Below the pieces are notes generated by a model. That model worked only from the letters and a program-made list of their open reading frames with translations, searched no databases and was not told the origin of the DNA. From Phycisphaeraceae bacterium (GTDB lineage: Bacteria > Planctomycetota > Phycisphaerae > Phycisphaerales > Phycisphaeraceae), in contig JAJDCV010000006.1 of assembly GCA_029260675.1 (NCBI GenBank), positions 1 to 5,326 of the forward strand: a stretch of DNA of 5,326 bases, read 5' to 3'. Shown piece by piece: positions 1 to 5,326 of this stretch; positions within the stretch are counted from its first letter, which is position 1; the number at the start of each line of letters is the position of its first letter. The translations under genes were made by a program, and so were the position numbers.

Positions 1-1051
1 GGCCGGGGAGTGGTTCGGTGCGCGTGGTTTCGCCGGTGTCCAGCTGGGTGGTCGATCGGCCGCGCGTGCCACGGAGCCGGTCTCCCATGGATTTCTCGAT
101 GCCCCATCGGCCGATCTGGTCGCCGGCGAGGTAGCCCCGTGGGTTGTCGGCGCTGTAGGGCTTGAGGTCTTCATCGGTCGCCCATATCCCGCGGAGCAGG
201 CCCAGGTGGTGCAGTGCGACGCCTTGGACGGTGACCTGGATCGGGTCGTCGTGTTTCAAAGGGGTTGGCAGCGTGGAGCGGTCGACGCTAAGGGTGAAGG
301 TTTCGTTGGGGTAGCGGCGCTGCTTGGGCTGGCGGACTTCGACCTGCTGCCAGACAGCCATGTTCGGGTCGTTGGTTGCGCCGGCGATGAAGCCCTGGAT
401 ACTGATGCGGGTGTGGTCGGGGATGTCGTTCAGGACGGTGTGGGCCCAGAACTCTTCCTTGACACGTTCGCGGGCGTCTGACCAGGACAATGATTCGTCG
501 AAGTCGGCCTCGCGTTTTTTCTGGTTGCGCAGGGTCTGGCTGGTGATGACACGCTGGACCTGTCGGCGGATCACGTCGCGCCTCCGTGCCAGCTCACTGG
601 GATCGGCGCCACTGATCTCGGCGAGCAGTTGCCATACTTCCCGGGCCTGTTGTTCGTAATCGGGGAGCAACTGTTCGATCAGGGTGCGTTGGTCCAGCGA
701 ATCGAGTTCTTTCCAGCGGTTGGGGTCCTGGGCCTTGGCGGCTGCCCTTGCCTGCTGGTAGGCCCATTCCCCGGAGATGACGGCGTACTTGACGGCGACC
801 TCGTAGCCGGGTTCATCGACCGCCAGGGGCCGGTCGTAGCGGTCGAGGATCTTGCCGCGGACGGTTGGGATGGGGTGGGATTCCTGAAGGGCCCGCTCGG
901 CGGCGAGCTTGCGGGTTTCGTGCTGCGGGCCTACGCCCAGTCGCACGGCCTGCGCAGCCAACAGCATCGACAACACCAGTGCCGACAGCGCCAGCAGAAG
1001 CAGCCTGCGGTGGAACATGCTGGGGATGTGTTTGCGGAGTCTGCCTCGCAT
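1..1051 (-). CDS. mrdA: Class B penicillin-binding protein, PBP2/MrdA type (N-terminal 350 residues, cut by left edge)
   Basis: This is a membrane-anchored peptidoglycan transpeptidase of the cell-elongation machinery; class B PBPs cross-link stem peptides in the periplasm and PBP2 normally works with RodA. My translation gives a basic N-terminus (MRGRLRKH), one membrane anchor at about residues 17-36 (LLLLALSALVLSMLLAA), the hallmark RGKILDR at 65-71 followed by PLAV, and the second dimerisation-domain hallmark GRWGIEKS at 314-321 followed by LRGTRG. The window ends near residue 350, so the transpeptidase domain with its SxxK, SxN and KTG motifs is outside. Residues of about 92-200 form a helical, Gln/Arg-rich insertion between the two hallmarks. 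I chose ATG 1051 because it keeps the positive-inside residues before the anchor; ATG 1018 is in frame but would remove most of them, and neither has a strong Shine-Dalgarno. FtsI/PBP3 is the main alternative; the GxxGIE block with an upstream HHLG resembles the YPxG/HVLG region of PBP2 better. Confidence 0.85.
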   Translation of the reverse strand, partial: MRGRLRKHIPSMFHRRLLLLALSALVLSMLLAAQAVRLGVGPQHETRKLAAERALQESHPIPTVRGKILDRYDRPLAVDEPGYEVAVKYAVISGEWAYQQARAAAKAQDPNRWKELDSLDQRTLIEQLLPDYEQQAREVWQLLAEISGADPSELARRRDVIRRQVQRVITSQTLRNQKKREADFDESLSWSDARERVKEEFWAHTVLNDIPDHTRISIQGFIAGATNDPNMAVWQQVEVRQPKQRRYPNETFTLSVDRSTLPTPLKHDDPIQVTVQGVALHHLGLLRGIWATDEDLKPYSADNPRGYLAGDQIGRWGIEKSMGDRLRGTRGRSTTQLDTGETTRTEPLPG

Positions 1052-1075
1052 GGCCCTGAGTCGCCCTGTTGATCG

Positions 1076-1101
1076 CCAAAAACCCAACCCGATGTAGGGT
1101 T
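1076..1101 (-). terminator. Weak hairpin followed by a T run, upstream of PBP2 start
   Basis: On the minus strand AACCC (1101-1097), loop TACATC and GGGTT (1090-1086) form a 5 bp stem followed by GGGTTTTTGG. The shape resembles a short intrinsic terminator or attenuator, but the stem is short and three G residues separate it from the five T residues. A competing stem, CCGAT/ATCGG (1102-1106 with 1089-1093), overlaps it. It lies between the -10-like box and the PBP2 start codon, so if active it would act as a leader attenuator rather than simply ending atpC transcription. Confidence 0.22.
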
Positions 1102-1109
1102 ATCGGCTG

Positions 1110-1115
1110 ATTGTA
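1110..1115 (-). promoter_or_regulatory. Candidate -10 box for the PBP2 gene
   Basis: The minus strand reads TACAAT, five of six matches to the sigma70 TATAAT consensus. Transcription would start near 1103, giving a leader of roughly 50 bases to ATG 1051. No convincing -35 hexamer is seen 16-18 bases upstream (that stretch is C-rich), so an activator-dependent promoter or a chance match are both possible. Confidence 0.25.
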
Positions 1116-1186
1116 GGGGGATCTGGATATTGCGGGGTGGTGCGGGATGGGCGTGGTAGATTCGATGTCATGGCGGTGCTGACGAG

Positions 1187-1253
1187 GTTTGGCCCGTTGG
1201 GCCAACGCGCGGATCTGCGATCCGTTGCTAAATGGCAACCCCGTGTGTCACGG
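1187..1253. other. Cluster of four consecutive small inverted repeats (possible structured RNA)
   Basis: Four perfect stems lie head to tail: TTGGCCC/GGGCCAA (1189-1195 with 1199-1205, 3-base loop), CGGATC/GATCCG (1210-1215 with 1219-1224, 3-base loop), GTTGC/GCAAC (1224-1228 with 1235-1239, 6-base loop) and CCGTG/CACGG (1241-1245 with 1249-1253, 3-base loop). No T-rich tract follows on the minus strand, so they do not look like intrinsic terminators. On that strand they lie 74-138 bases downstream of the atpC stop, in the 3' region of its transcript or in a distal leader of the PBP2 gene. The stems read equally on both strands, so the transcribed strand is not known. Confidence 0.45.
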
Positions 1254-1326
1254 CTGAGGGTGATTTGTTTAAGCGGGTGGGATTTGCAGACGCAACCGGG
1301 AGATTGAGGTGCGGCAGGCCCGATGC

Positions 1327-1725
1327 TTACCGTGCGGCACGGAGCATCGCTTTGGCGCGTTCCAGGTCGCGTTGTCGGCGTTTGGAATCGGCGGGGTTCT
1401 GGGGCTGGTAGGCCTCGGCTTCTTTGAGGGCGGCCTGGGCTTCTTCGAGATTGATCTTGCTGGTGGGGATAGCCTCATCGGTCAGCAGAGTGAGTTGGTC
1501 GTCTTTCATCTGGGCGAAACCGCCGCCGATGAAGAGGCGTTCGCTGGTGCCCCCTCCCGCGTCCAGACGCATCGAGCCGAAGCCGAGTTTGACCAGCAGC
1601 GGGGCGCGTTGCTTGAGCAGGCCGATCTCGCCGTCCCACGCGGGGATGACGGCGGCGGTCACGTCCTGGTCCAGGACCTGGCTGTTGGGTGTGATGACGG
1701 TGCAGCGGAAGGTTTTGTCGGCCAT
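1327..1725 (-). CDS. atpC: F-type ATP synthase epsilon subunit
   Basis: This is the central-stalk subunit of F1 that contacts gamma and the c-ring, couples rotation to catalysis and can inhibit ATP hydrolysis; it is cytoplasmic, at the membrane face. The 132-residue product has the usual length. The N-terminal beta-sandwich (about 1-86) shows the family blocks PAWDGEIGLLKQRAPLL at 28-44 and LFIGGGFAQMKDDQLTLL at 64-81. The C-terminal helical hairpin (about 88-130) has the expected Ala/Glu/Arg-rich pattern (NLEEAQAALKEAEA, then RRQRDLERAKAMLRAA). ATG 1725 is chosen because MADKTFRCTV begins exactly where the family does and GGAG lies 10 bases upstream; the frame extends to a TTG at 1815, but those 30 residues are unrelated to the family and overlap the promoter. 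The usual partner atpD is not upstream: the preceding gene is a phosphoesterase. The gene is intact and the assignment is firm. Confidence 0.95.
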   Translation of the reverse strand: MADKTFRCTVITPNSQVLDQDVTAAVIPAWDGEIGLLKQRAPLLVKLGFGSMRLDAGGGTSERLFIGGGFAQMKDDQLTLLTDEAIPTSKINLEEAQAALKEAEAYQPQNPADSKRRQRDLERAKAMLRAAR

Positions 1726-1735
1726 GTCGTCGCTT

Positions 1736-1739
1736 CTCC
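1736..1739 (-). promoter_or_regulatory. Ribosome binding site of atpC
   Basis: GGAG on the minus strand, 10 bases before ATG 1725. It supports the short atpC start over the longer in-frame extension to 1815. The spacing is slightly long. Confidence 0.5.
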
Positions 1740-1787
1740 GGGGCCGATCCTGCTCACGGCATGTCGGCGTTAATTCACTGGGGCCGT

Positions 1788-1815
1788 ATCGTAGGCCCGG
1801 GCCCGGGGGTGTCAA
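1788..1815 (-). promoter_or_regulatory. Sigma70-type promoter for atpC
   Basis: The minus strand carries TTGACA (1815-1810, perfect -35 consensus), a 16 bp spacer, and TACGAT (1793-1788, four of six matches to TATAAT). Start of transcription would fall near 1781, about 55 bases before ATG 1725. The spacer is entirely G/C and contains the 12-base palindrome CCCGGGCCCGGG (1796-1807). An inverted repeat GGGCC-N8-GGCCC (1781-1785 with 1794-1798) brackets the -10 box and could be an operator. The promoter sits just after the phosphoesterase stop and agrees with atpC being transcribed on its own. Confidence 0.5.
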
Positions 1816-1822
1816 ACCCCGG
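1803..1822 (-). terminator. GC-rich hairpin after the metallophosphoesterase gene
   Basis: On the minus strand CCGGGG (1822-1817) and CCCCGG (1808-1803) form an uninterrupted 6 bp stem with an 8-base loop, starting 11 bases after the phosphoesterase stop. No T tract follows, so it may be a transcript-end stabiliser or a weak terminator rather than a classic intrinsic terminator. The loop contains the TTGACA -35 box of the atpC promoter. Confidence 0.35.
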
Positions 1823-1833
1823 CGAAGTAGAAA

Positions 1834-3450
1834 TCACGGGGCCTGGTTACCGGCAGTCAGGGTGACTTCGTCGTCGTAGACCCGACGTTCCCAGCCGGTG
1901 ACCTGCCCCTGTTCATCCATCAGGGGGAAGACGTATGCGGGGGTCAGCACGGCTTGCCAGTGACCGGCGGGGTCTTGGGTGACGTTGACCTCGACGTGGC
2001 CGTAGTGCTTGCCGCCGGAGACCAGGCGTTTGCCGTCCCAGACCTCGGGGGCGTTTTTGTGTGCCAGGAAGACCTGGTGCTCGTTGTCGCCGAAGCCGTC
2101 GTGTCGTCCGCCGAGCCCGAAGAACGGGCCACGCAACCCGTCGCCGGCGATCCCGACATCGAAGACGTGCAGATCCTGTGGCCGAGTTTGAGGGGACTGG
2201 TCAGTGGTGTCGGAGAGTTGTTCGACGCCGTTGCGGATCACGGAGTGCTCGTACATTTCGTCGTGGCCGGCGAAGACGGCATCGACGCCGTAGCGGATGA
2301 ATAGCGGTGTGAGGACGCGCATCGGGATGCCGGACTGGTCGTCCTGGCCGTGTTTGTGTCCTTTGTCGCCGGCGACGAAGCCGTGTGGGCCGACGGAGTA
2401 CGGTACGTGGTGGAACTGCACGAAGGTAAACGCGCTGCGTTTCTGTGCGTCGGCGAGTTGGGCTTCCAGCCAACGGTATTGATCGGAGCCTGGGTTGAAG
2501 TCGTGGCCGTGGTCTCGGCCGGTCAATAACCAGTTGGTGTCGCGGTCGGTGTTGTCGGGCAGGCCGTTGGTGCTGTCGAGGCTGATGAGTGTGATCGGGC
2601 CGTAGTCCATGCGGTGGTAGCCCTGGGGCGGGCGGTGTTCGTTGGGCGTGGTTTCGAAATACGTGCGGAACTTGGCGTCGGCGCGTCGGTGTCCGTCTGC
2701 GCTGAATCGGCCGAGGTCTTTGGGGCCGCCGTAGGCGTCGTGGTTGCCGGGGGCGGCGATGATGGGGATGGAGCCGGCGATGTTGCCATATTTGCCATTG
2801 AGGTGGTGCCAGAACTCGTCCCAGTCGCGTTGCTCGCCGCCGCATTGTGCGAGGTCGCCTGCGAAGGCTAGGAAACCGGGGTTACGCCCCCGGATTACAT
2901 GCAGGTTCTGTTTGAAGCCCTCGGTCTGGTCGGCGACATACACGCGCTTGGGGTCGCCGCCGGGTTCGGGCCAGCGGGTGGGTTTGCCGGTGGATTCGGG
3001 TTCGGTCTCGCAGTCGGCGAAGATGATGAAGCGGACCGGGCTGTCTACGGGTGGTGCTGCGGTGAGGGTGGATTGATGAACCTCGTCGTCCTGCTGAATC
3101 GCATACACTGCGCGGTTTGTTGATGAGAGCCCGGTGACTCTGACAGTATGTTTGTATGGGGCGACGATGTTGGCGTCGTGTGACAGAAGCTCTAACTCTG
3201 CGGGGTGGTAAGTCAACGCATCGGCAAGGACGGGTGCAGACGTAAATACTCTCGGCTTGCCGTCAGGATCGACCGTCAGAATGCCGGGTGTGTCTTCATC
3301 GGAGAACCAAACGACGGTGACGGCGTCGGGCTCGGGGGCAAGCAGGTAGGGTTTGACGCGGAAGCCCGCGGACAGCGGCGAGGCGTTTATTAGTATCAGG
3401 ACGACTGTCAGAACTAAAACGCTCAAGCGGGCTGATAGAGTGCGGATCAT
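1834..3450 (-). CDS. Exported calcineurin-like metallophosphoesterase with N-terminal Fn3-like domain
   Basis: Predicted secreted phosphoester hydrolase of 538 residues; substrate unknown. A signal peptide (MIRTLSARLS, then a hydrophobic run to about residue 23, ending SPLSA before Gly29) directs it out of the cytoplasm. Residues about 30-135 look like the Fn3-type domain that precedes the catalytic domain in purple-acid-phosphatase and PhoD-like enzymes (YKHTVRVTGLSS at 99-110). The catalytic core runs from about 139 to 405: FADCE (D146), AGDLAQC (D199), APGNHD (N236, H237), QFHHVP (H348) and FAGHDEMYE (H396). Motif one has Glu where His or Gly is usual, motif two has Gln202 where Asp or Tyr is usual, and the last motif has Glu398 where GHxH has His. 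A beta-rich tail (about 425-538) follows. ATG 3450 is chosen because it starts the signal peptide; the frame runs open to 3621 inside uvrA. It begins 17 bases after the uvrA stop, suggesting cotranscription. An acid or alkaline phosphatase or a phosphodiesterase are all possible. Confidence 0.88.
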   Translation of the reverse strand: MIRTLSARLSVLVLTVVLILINASPLSAGFRVKPYLLAPEPDAVTVVWFSDEDTPGILTVDPDGKPRVFTSAPVLADALTYHPAELELLSHDANIVAPYKHTVRVTGLSSTNRAVYAIQQDDEVHQSTLTAAPPVDSPVRFIIFADCETEPESTGKPTRWPEPGGDPKRVYVADQTEGFKQNLHVIRGRNPGFLAFAGDLAQCGGEQRDWDEFWHHLNGKYGNIAGSIPIIAAPGNHDAYGGPKDLGRFSADGHRRADAKFRTYFETTPNEHRPPQGYHRMDYGPITLISLDSTNGLPDNTDRDTNWLLTGRDHGHDFNPGSDQYRWLEAQLADAQKRSAFTFVQFHHVPYSVGPHGFVAGDKGHKHGQDDQSGIPMRVLTPLFIRYGVDAVFAGHDEMYEHSVIRNGVEQLSDTTDQSPQTRPQDLHVFDVGIAGDGLRGPFFGLGGRHDGFGDNEHQVFLAHKNAPEVWDGKRLVSGGKHYGHVEVNVTQDPAGHWQAVLTPAYVFPLMDEQGQVTGWERRVYDDEVTLTAGNQAP

Positions 3451-3467
3451 GATGGTTTCCCGAATTA

Positions 3468-5326
3468 TCAAGTCGTAACCAATTCGTTGAGGTGCGTCCG
3501 CAGGTACGCCCCGGTGTAAGACCCATCGGTCGCGGCGATGGTTTCCGGGGTGCCGGCGGCGATGATTGTCCCGCCGCGGTCGCCGCCCTCGGGGCCCAGG
3601 TCGATGACCCAGTCGGCACACTTGATGACGTCCATGTTGTGCTCGATGACCAGGACCGTGTTGCCCTGGTCGGCCAGCCGGCCCAGCACGCTCATGAGCT
3701 TGGCGACGTCGGCGTAGTGCAGGGCGGTGGTGGGCTCGTCGAGGATGTAGAGGGTGTGTCCGGTGGAGCGTTTGCCTAATTCTGTTGCCAGCTTGACCCG
3801 CTGTGCCTCGCCGCCGGAGAGGGTTGTGGAAGCCTGGCCGAGTTGGACATAGCTGAGGCCCACATCATTAAGCGCGGTCATGAGGCGTTTGATATCCGGG
3901 AAGCTGTCGAAGAACTCAAGCGCCTCCTCGACGGTCATCTTCAATACGTCGGCGATGTTCTTGCTGCGGTAGCGTATCTCAAGGGTCTGGCGGTTGTATC
4001 GGCTGCCCTTGCAGTCATCACACTCGACGTAGACGTCGGGGAGGAAGTGCATCTCGATCTTTTTGACGCCCTGGCCCTGGCAGGATTCGCAGCGGCCGCC
4101 CTTGACGTTGAAGCTGAACCGCCCGGGCTTGTAGCCGCGGATCTTTGCCTCTTTGGTCTTGGTGAAGAGGCTGCGGATCGCATCGAAAGCGCCGGTGTAG
4201 GTTGCGGGGTTGGACCGGGGGGTTCGGCCGATCGGGGACTGGTCGACCTCGATGATGCGGTCGATGTTTGTGACGCCGGTGAGTTTGTCGTGGGCCCCGG
4301 GTTTGTCGCGCGAACCGAGTAATTCACGGCGGGCGGCCCGTAGGAGGACCTGGTTGACCAGTGTGCTCTTGCCCGATCCGGAGACGCCGGTGACGGTGAC
4401 GATCCCGCCTAAGGGGAAGGCGGCGTCGACGCTCTTGAGATTGTTTTCCCGTGCGCCCTTGACGGTGAGCGTGCTCTTGTGCTGCAAGGCCCGGCGTTGT
4501 TGGGGGACGTCGATGGCCAGGTCGCCGTTTAGGTATTGGGCGGTGAGGGATTTGCCGTCCTTGATGACCTTTTTGGTTGGGCCCTGCGCGACGATCTGGC
4601 CGCCGTGGCGTCCGGGGCCCGGGCCGATGTCGATCAGGTGGTCCGCCGACCGGATGGTGTCTTCGTCGTGTTCGACGACGATGACGGTGTTGCCGATCTC
4701 GGTGAGGTGTCGGAGTGTGGCGATGAGTCGGTCGTTGTCGCGTTGGTGCAGGCCGATGGTGGGTTCATCTAATACGTAACAACAGCCGACCAGCCCGGAG
4801 CCGACCTGTGTCGCCAGGCGGATGCGTTGTCCCTCGCCGCCGGAGAGCGTGCCGGTGGCGCGGTCGAGGTTCAGATACCCAAGCCCGACGCTGAGCATGA
4901 AGCCCAGGCGTGCGCGGACTTCCTTTAGGATCGGTGCGGCGATCTGGGTTTGTTCCTTGCCGAGCTTGAGCTTGTCGAAGAAGACGGCGGCCTGCTCGAT
5001 GGTCATGCCGGTGACGCGGTCGATGGGGAACAACCTGGCTTTGGCGCTCTTTTTACCCGGGCTCTTGAACTCGGCGAGTTTCCGGCCGACCTCTTTGCCG
5101 GCGATCGGGCCGTCGGCTTCGAGGAAGACGTGCAAGGCTTCTTCGCGCAGCCGGGCCCGGCCACAGTCTTCGCAGGGGGCTTCGGAGAGATACCCGTGCA
5201 TCCGGGCCTTGACGTACTCGCTGTCGGTGTTCTCCCACCTCCGTTGGAGGTTGGGGATACCCCCCTCGAAATGGGCGTCGTATTTTTTCTCGTCCCGGTC
5301 GTTGGTCCCGTGCAACAGGATCCGCT
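3468..5326 (-). CDS. uvrA: Excinuclease ABC subunit A, C-terminal two thirds (cut by right edge)
   Basis: UvrA is the damage-recognition ATPase of nucleotide excision repair; a dimer loads UvrB at lesions. About 618 codons are visible and the N-terminal 330 or so, with the first Walker A, are outside. Counting from the Leu codon at 5313-5315, the visible order is: CEDC zinc-site-like pair (48-51), first ABC signature LSGGE (157-161), Walker B YVLDEPTIGLH (180-190), H-loop VVEHD (213-217), second Walker A GVSGSGKST (310-318), the zinc finger CESC/CDDC (C409, C412, C432, C435) with the conserved MHFLPDVYVECDDC between, second signature LSGGE (499-503), Walker B YILDEPTTALH (523-533) and VIEHN (556-560). 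The spacing matches full-length bacterial UvrA and the frame is intact. Oddities are a Lys-rich insertion (about 73-101) and Ala531 where DEPTTGLH is usual. The phosphoesterase gene follows after 17 bases. UvrA rather than a drug-resistance UvrA-like paralogue is favoured by the complete zinc finger. Confidence 0.97.
   Translation of the reverse strand, partial: RILLHGTNDRDEKKYDAHFEGGIPNLQRRWENTDSEYVKARMHGYLSEAPCEDCGRARLREEALHVFLEADGPIAGKEVGRKLAEFKSPGKKSAKARLFPIDRVTGMTIEQAAVFFDKLKLGKEQTQIAAPILKEVRARLGFMLSVGLGYLNLDRATGTLSGGEGQRIRLATQVGSGLVGCCYVLDEPTIGLHQRDNDRLIATLRHLTEIGNTVIVVEHDEDTIRSADHLIDIGPGPGRHGGQIVAQGPTKKVIKDGKSLTAQYLNGDLAIDVPQQRRALQHKSTLTVKGARENNLKSVDAAFPLGGIVTVTGVSGSGKSTLVNQVLLRAARRELLGSRDKPGAHDKLTGVTNIDRIIEVDQSPIGRTPRSNPATYTGAFDAIRSLFTKTKEAKIRGYKPGRFSFNVKGGRCESCQGQGVKKIEMHFLPDVYVECDDCKGSRYNRQTLEIRYRSKNIADVLKMTVEEALEFFDSFPDIKRLMTALNDVGLSYVQLGQASTTLSGGEAQRVKLATELGKRSTGHTLYILDEPTTALHYADVAKLMSVLGRLADQGNTVLVIEHNMDVIKCADWVIDLGPEGGDRGGTIIAAGTPETIAATDGSYTGAYLRTHLNELVTT

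Larger units (their letters stand above)
1052..1326. other. Non-coding gap between atpC and the PBP2 gene
   Basis: No open frame here looks like a protein: the longest minus-strand frame across it (813-1238) overlaps the PBP2 gene out of frame and has a Pro/Arg-rich shadow composition. Read on the minus strand, the gap contains four small hairpins (1187-1253), then a TACAAT box (1110-1115), then a weak hairpin with a following T run (1076-1101) about 25 bases before the PBP2 start. It therefore probably carries the 3' end of the atpC transcript and the promoter and leader of the PBP2 gene. Confidence 0.7.

Noticed and set aside
813..1238. Minus-strand open frame of 141 codons overlapping the PBP2 start
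   Set aside because: It is out of frame with a clear PBP N-terminus (membrane anchor plus RGKILDR), has Pro/Arg/His-rich composition typical of a GC-rich shadow frame, and shows no recognisable motif.
1187..1253. tRNA in the hairpin cluster
   Set aside because: Loops are 3, 3, 6 and 3 bases rather than the 7-base anticodon and T loops, there is no TTCRA-type T loop and no enclosing acceptor stem.
1726..1815. 30-codon N-terminal extension of atpC to a TTG start
   Set aside because: The extension is unrelated to the epsilon family, would start inside the -35 box, and the RBS at 1736-1739 fits ATG 1725.
3464..3469. GATAAT -10-like box at the uvrA stop, as a promoter for the phosphoesterase
   Set aside because: No -35 element lies 16-18 bases upstream, and the start point would leave only a few bases before ATG 3450, without room for a ribosome binding site.
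3451..3621. Longer start of the phosphoesterase inside uvrA
   Set aside because: The 57 extra residues are Arg/Pro/His-rich out-of-frame uvrA sequence, and they would bury the signal peptide that begins at ATG 3450.
4210..4779. Plus-strand open frame of 189 codons, with others at 1309-1773, 3843-4322 and 629-1072
   Set aside because: They lie opposite strongly conserved uvrA, atpC and PBP2 coding sequence and have no family motifs, so they are antisense shadows caused by high GC.

Overview
The window is a GC-rich bacterial chromosome segment in which every convincing gene lies on the minus strand, so transcription runs right to left. I count four protein genes: the C-terminal two thirds of uvrA (cut by the right edge), an exported calcineurin-like metallophosphoesterase, atpC (ATP synthase epsilon subunit), and the N-terminal half of a class B penicillin-binding protein of the PBP2/MrdA type (cut by the left edge). 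No mobile element, CRISPR array, tRNA or rRNA was seen.

Layout in transcription order. uvrA (3468-5326) ends 17 bases before the metallophosphoesterase (1834-3450), so these two are probably cotranscribed. A GC-rich hairpin follows the phosphoesterase stop and overlaps a good sigma70-type promoter (TTGACA, 16 bp, TACGAT) that would drive atpC (1327-1725). About 275 bases of non-coding DNA (1052-1326) then separate atpC from the PBP2 gene (1-1051). This gap holds a cluster of four small hairpins, a TACAAT -10-like box and a weak hairpin followed by five T residues.

Organism: the composition, the style of the secreted phosphoesterase, and a PBP2 with a long helical insertion in its N-terminal pedestal suggest Planctomycetota, perhaps class Phycisphaerae. 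This is an inference from protein style, not a database match, and I hold it at roughly even odds.

The genes do not form one pathway: nucleotide-excision repair (uvrA), exported phosphoester hydrolysis (unknown substrate), ATP synthase coupling/regulation (atpC) and lateral-wall peptidoglycan synthesis (PBP2). The points most worth a second look are atpC standing alone without atpD upstream and with its own apparent promoter, the non-canonical metal-ligand motifs of the phosphoesterase, and the structured gap between atpC and PBP2. I found no clear sign of an entirely new multi-gene system.
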